Assembly (NCBI RefSeq): GCF_026626745.1
Contig: NZ_JAPNJW010000002.1
Location: 2,504,151-2,568,150, forward strand
Direction: 5' to 3'
Source: Nannocystis sp. RBIL2
Lineage (GTDB): Bacteria; Myxococcota_A; Polyangia; Nannocystales; Nannocystaceae
Length of the DNA stretch: 64,000 bases
Part shown: in pieces, positions 61,101 through 64,000 of the stretch
How positions within the stretch are numbered: position 1 is the stretch's first letter
Layout of the letters: each line of letters begins with the position of its first letter
Notes under the pieces: model-generated
Database searches by the model: none
What the model was told of the DNA's origin: nothing
The model's input: only the letters and a program-made list of their open reading frames with translations
Position numbers and translations under genes: made by a program

Positions 61101-62234
61101 TCAGTCGGTCCCGAGCATGCGGAGGATCGACTTCATCTTCGGCGCCACGTGGGCCTCGTACTCGAGCACGGCCTCGACGAGGATCGAGTACTGGTCCATC
61201 ACCAGCGCCTGGCCGGCGTCGCACAGCTGTTCGCGGCGCCACGCCTCGGTGTGGACCGTCTCGGTGATCGAGCCGTCGACGAGGTGGCCGCAGGCGGCCA
61301 TCAGGTTCTCGGCGACGATGCGGTGGTCGCCGGCGACGTGGCTGGGGTCGAAGATGATGGGCAGGATCGTCTGCTTGCGCGCGTGGGTGCAGGCGTTGAG
61401 GTCGGGCTGGTTACGGCAGTAGCCGCCCTTCGTGTACAGCGTCTTCATCCCGCGCTCGCACAGGACGATGTCGAGGTTGCCCTGGTTGGCGATGTACTCG
61501 GCCGAGTAGAACCACTCCTCGGCCTCGTTGCCGAACCCGCGCTTGAGGATCACCGGCTTGCCGAAGCGGCCGACGGACTCCAGCAGGTCGAAGTTCTGGG
61601 CGTTGCGGGTGCCGATCTGCAGCATGTCGGCGTGGGCGCCGATCTGCTCGACCAGGTTGTGGTCCATCACCTCGGTGACGTACGGCAGGCCGGTCTCCTC
61701 GCGGGCCGCGTCCATGATGGCGATGCCCTTCATGCCGAGGCCGCGCCAGTCGGTCGGCCGCGTGCGCGGCTTGAACGCGCCGCCGCGCAGCATCACGCGG
61801 TCGAGGATGCCGAACTTCTCGCCGACCTCGCGGGCCATCCGCGCGGTCGCCAGCGTCTGCTCGAGCGTCTGCGGCGAGTCGGGGCCGCACACGAAGATGT
61901 GCTTGCCGTTGCCGCCGCCGAACCGGCGCGCCTTGCCGTCGAGGCCCTTGACCTCGACCACCCGCCGCTCGCGGTGCAGCGCCTTGCCCTCGTTGCCGCG
62001 GACGACCCGGGCGATGTTCTTGTAGCCGCCGGTCGGCTGCCACGCCGCGCGCACCCCGGGCAGGCCGAGGATGTAGCTCTCGCGGCTGGCGAACTCGCGG
62101 CTGTCGCCGATGATGTGGACGGTGTCGTAGACCCCCGTGCCCTCGCTCAGTTCGACACGATTGCCGAAGCGCACCGCGAGGTCGCGGATCTGATCGAGGG
62201 TTGCCTGTCTGCCGCGTTCGAGCTCGATGATCAT
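61101..62234 (-). CDS. aroF: 3-deoxy-7-phosphoheptulonate (DAHP) synthase, class I-beta
   Basis: The first enzyme of the shikimate pathway: it condenses phosphoenolpyruvate and erythrose 4-phosphate. The 377-residue protein has an N-terminal ACT-like regulatory part (TLDQIRDLAVRFGNRVELSEG) and the I-beta barrel with FVCGPDSPQT, LRGGAFKPRTRPTDWRGLG, YVTEVMDHN, LQIGTRNAQNFDLL, KPVILKRGF, EEWFYSAEYI, LCERGMKTL, DPSHVAGD and VHTEAWRREQ. ATG 62234 is used. The loop CERGMKTLYTKGGYCRNQPDLNA is longer than in most I-beta enzymes (usually CERGIRTFE-T-R), so it may have its own metal or feedback property. Confidence 0.93.
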   Translation of the reverse strand: MIIELERGRQATLDQIRDLAVRFGNRVELSEGTGVYDTVHIIGDSREFASRESYILGLPGVRAAWQPTGGYKNIARVVRGNEGKALHRERRVVEVKGLDGKARRFGGGNGKHIFVCGPDSPQTLEQTLATARMAREVGEKFGILDRVMLRGGAFKPRTRPTDWRGLGMKGIAIMDAAREETGLPYVTEVMDHNLVEQIGAHADMLQIGTRNAQNFDLLESVGRFGKPVILKRGFGNEAEEWFYSAEYIANQGNLDIVLCERGMKTLYTKGGYCRNQPDLNACTHARKQTILPIIFDPSHVAGDHRIVAENLMAACGHLVDGSITETVHTEAWRREQLCDAGQALVMDQYSILVEAVLEYEAHVAPKMKSILRMLGTD

Positions 62235-62576
62235 GGGCCCCCAAAGCGTCGCTCCATCGCCGTCGCAGCGCAAGCTCGCCGGTCGCGCCGGGCATGCGTC
62301 CGCGCGCGCCCCCCCCACTCGCAGCTCGCCGGGCCGCGCGACGGCCACTCGCGCGACGCCCGGCAGCGCCCGCCCACGCCGACGTTCTCGCACCCCTGCG
62401 GTGTCGTACCCATTTCGTAGCACTCCCCCCGCACCGGGCGCAGTCGACGCTCGGCCGGCAACTCCGCCGCGGCAGACCTCGCGCAGTCGCGGTGGACACC
62501 ACGCGCGAACGCTGCGCCGGTGGCGAGACGATCGCGCGGCCGGACACGCCTCGCGGATCGTCCCGCGCCGAGGGCC
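62235..62576. other. Intergenic region
   Basis: About 340 bases upstream of the DAHP synthase gene, which should hold its promoter. No repeat array, hairpin terminator or RNA gene is visible. Open frames are shadows. Confidence 0.5.
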
Positions 62577-63113
62577 TCAGCTCCCGCAGCCGGTGTCGGC
62601 CCACAAGCCGCAGTGGACGACGACGACGCCGTCGTCGGCCAGCTCGACCTTCTCGAACAGCTCCATGTAGCAGCGGCTCGACGCGCACGACATCATGGTG
62701 GCGCCGTCGCACTCGAGCGGGGCCGCGAAGCAGTCCGCGCATTCCTGCGGGATCGCCTTGCACTGAGTGTCTGCGCATTCCGGCTGTTCGGCGGGCTGCC
62801 AATAGCAGTACTCGCCCTCTGCGCACGCTCCGCACGGATTGGCGCCGCCCGGCTCGATCCCACCGGTGGTGGTGGTCGTCGTCGTCGTGTCGGTGGTCGC
62901 GTCGGTCGTCGTCGTCGTCGCCGGCTCGGTGACCGAGGACGAACTCGTGCCGGTGGTCGTCGTCGTGCTCGTGACGCCCTCGGTGGCGTCAGTGGTCGTA
63001 CCGGTCGGCGCGCTCGTGGACGGGTCGGTGTCGGTGTCCTGGGACTTGGATGGACAGGCGGCGAGCGCAAACGCGGCGAGGGCGCTGCAGGTCAAATATC
63101 GCAGGCTATGCAT
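62577..63113 (-). CDS. Secreted lipoprotein with Thr-rich linker
   Basis: A 178-residue lipoprotein. ATG 63113; lipobox ALAAC (Cys near 20), about 65 residues of Thr/Ser linker, then a cysteine-rich end with CGACAEGEYCYWQPAEQPECADTQC and CASSRCYMELFEK. The cysteine spacing is like small cysteine-rich domains of other surface proteins in this window. Unknown function. It is the shortest member of the Thr-linker group. Confidence 0.78.
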   Translation of the reverse strand: MHSLRYLTCSALAAFALAACPSKSQDTDTDPSTSAPTGTTTDATEGVTSTTTTTGTSSSSVTEPATTTTTDATTDTTTTTTTTGGIEPGGANPCGACAEGEYCYWQPAEQPECADTQCKAIPQECADCFAAPLECDGATMMSCASSRCYMELFEKVELADDGVVVVHCGLWADTGCGS

Positions 63114-63507
63114 GCCGCCGAGCCTAGCATGTCGGCCCCGCGCGGTCAGCGAAGTCGATCGCGCGTGACACGGACCGAAGCTGCGCCGGTTTCGACGTCA
63201 GCGCAGCCCGCTTGCCGATGCGGTCGCCGACCATCGCGCGGACCTCGTTGCCCACCTCATCATTCTCGCCATGCGTGCAGACCGACGTGCTCTCGAGATG
63301 AAGCGGTCGCGGAGCCTCAAAAGGCCTGTGCCTCAGGCGGCCTGCGGGCGCGTATGGATGCACGAGATGGACGATGGGCGCCCACGGGCGCCCAAGAGCG
63401 CCCACGCGAGCGCGCGCGTCGTTCCGCGCTGCGACGCCGACCGATTTTAGTTCAGCCGGCGAGCGTGTTAGGCGGTATATACGTCCAACAGTCGGGAGCG
63501 AGAATCG
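63114..63507. other. Intergenic region with 10-base triplication
   Basis: About 390 bases between the lipoprotein and the lipoyl-domain gene (divergent). A 10-base unit GGGCGCCCAC is present three times in tandem at 63376-63405 with small changes. TATATA at 63476 could be a -10 box for the lipoyl gene. No coding frame supported. Confidence 0.5.
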
Positions 63508-63753
63508 ATGATCGACGTAGTCATGCCGCAGCTGGGCGAAGACGTTGCCGAGGGAACAGTGTCGCAGTGGTTCGTGCGTGAAGGCCAATACGTGACCAGG
63601 GATCAGACCCTGCTGGAGGTCTCGACGTCGAAGGCCTACGTCGAGATCCCCTCACCGACGAATGGTGTCATCACCGCTATCGTCGCCGCGCCAGGTGAGG
63701 TGGTCCCCAAGCAAGGGCTGCTCTGCCGCATCGACGAGACCGCCACCGGCTGA
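63508..63753 (+). CDS. Free-standing lipoyl/biotinyl-domain protein
   Basis: An 81-residue protein that is a single lipoyl domain: DVVMPQLGEDVAEGTVSQWFVREGQYVTRDQTLLEVSTSKAYVEIPSPTNG. The hairpin usually reads TDKA; here it is STSKAYVEI, with Lys available for lipoylation. In 2-oxoacid dehydrogenase E2 this domain is followed by E3-binding and catalytic parts; here it stands alone. It may act as a lipoyl carrier for another complex or be a fragment. ATG 63508 with GGGAGCGAG upstream. Confidence 0.85.
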   Translation: MIDVVMPQLGEDVAEGTVSQWFVREGQYVTRDQTLLEVSTSKAYVEIPSPTNGVITAIVAAPGEVVPKQGLLCRIDETATG

Positions 63754-63847
63754 CGTCACCTCCGGCCCCGCCCGGAAGTCGCCGCCGCGGAACCTGGTGA
63801 GCCGACGGCGGCGCGGTCAGCCCGCCGTGCTCTTGCCTGACCCCGCT

Positions 63848-64000
63848 TCAGGCTTGCCCATCGCGGATCTGCCGCTTGATCTTGTCGTGCGCCTCGTCGA
63901 TCGCAGGGTAGAGATCATGGGTCACCCCGGTCGCGTGATAGCTGTGGCTGGCGGACGAGGCCTGCACTTCGGCGACGAACCCGTCGTCCGAGCGGGACAG
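63848..64000 (-). CDS. Ribosome hibernation promoting factor, C-terminal end
   Basis: The last 50 residues of an HPF/YfiA-family protein, which binds the 30S subunit in resting cells. The visible part FVAEVQASSASHSYHATGVTHDLYPAIDEAHDKIKRQIRDGQA matches the strand and last helix of the short domain (HGHDLYAAIDxAxDKLExQL). The gene enters from the right edge, so the start and any long-form tail cannot be judged, but the stop right after the helix suggests the short HPF form. Confidence 0.8.
   Translation of the reverse strand: MSRSDDGFVAEVQASSASHSYHATGVTHDLYPAIDEAHDKIKRQIRDGQA

Noticed and set aside
63124..63588. A 154-residue minus-strand frame near the right end
   Set aside because: It overlaps the lipoyl-domain gene and has no domain features.

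Overview
The window is very GC-rich DNA with long open frames on both strands and one dominant family of small dispersed repeats. The gene content points to a predatory-type myxobacterium (Myxococcota, probably Nannocystaceae or a related Polyangia line). There are three Hanks-type Ser/Thr kinases with unusual accessory domains. About a dozen secreted or lipid-anchored proteins carry long Thr/Ser-rich linkers after the lipobox cysteine. There are also FG-GAP, RCC1, VWA and choice-of-anchor-like surface proteins, multihaem cytochromes and a type VI-sheath-like protein. This assignment is inferred from content, not from a marker gene. I recognised no rRNA, tRNA, CRISPR array, transposase or prophage.

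Layout. 1-4.6 kb: start of a thiolase and a divergent kinase-ATPase-TPR regulator. 4.6-9.6 kb: secreted proteins. 9.7-11.7 kb: a LytS/LytTR two-component pair with overlapping genes. 11.8-16.0 kb: M28 peptidase and a receptor kinase with a predicted extracytoplasmic beta-helix. 16.5-20.3 kb: a minus-strand cluster of an NlpC/P60 protein (frameshifted), a short MurE-like ligase, a small protein and a PLP dehydratase. 20.6-21.8 kb: a TetR regulator divergent from a small membrane protein across paired operators. 22-27 kb: a membrane protein, a methyltransferase and a large FG-GAP lipoprotein. 27-31 kb: a four-gene membrane/lipoprotein operon (PQQ-like lipoprotein, TPM-like, Tim44-like, DUF502). 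31-37 kb: redox and secreted proteins, including a cytochrome c plus copper-monooxygenase-like fusion and a tetrahaem cytochrome. 37-39.5 kb: a rhodanese-cysteine desulfurase-persulfide dioxygenase triple fusion. 39.6-46.6 kb: surface lipoproteins and a ketopantoate-reductase-like enzyme. 46.7-57 kb: a tandem-kinase receptor, more lipoproteins and a radical SAM/SPASM enzyme coupled to a small membrane protein. 58-64 kb: a lipoprotein, a TPR fragment, a TssB-TssC sheath fusion, DAHP synthase, a free lipoyl domain and the end of a ribosome hibernation factor.

The most striking feature is not a gene. A degenerate repeat with consensus CATGTCCNNNNGGA recurs with an exact 14-bp period, in runs of 2 to 7 units, at more than 35 sites. 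Runs of three or more units lie mostly just downstream of genes and occupy 7 of the 10 convergent gene junctions. Single hairpins and some runs also lie inside coding sequences, where they are translated at linkers and domain borders, and a few supply a start or stop codon. I know of no described family with this unit. The placement suggests a terminator-like or 3'-end element that also spreads into permissive coding sites.
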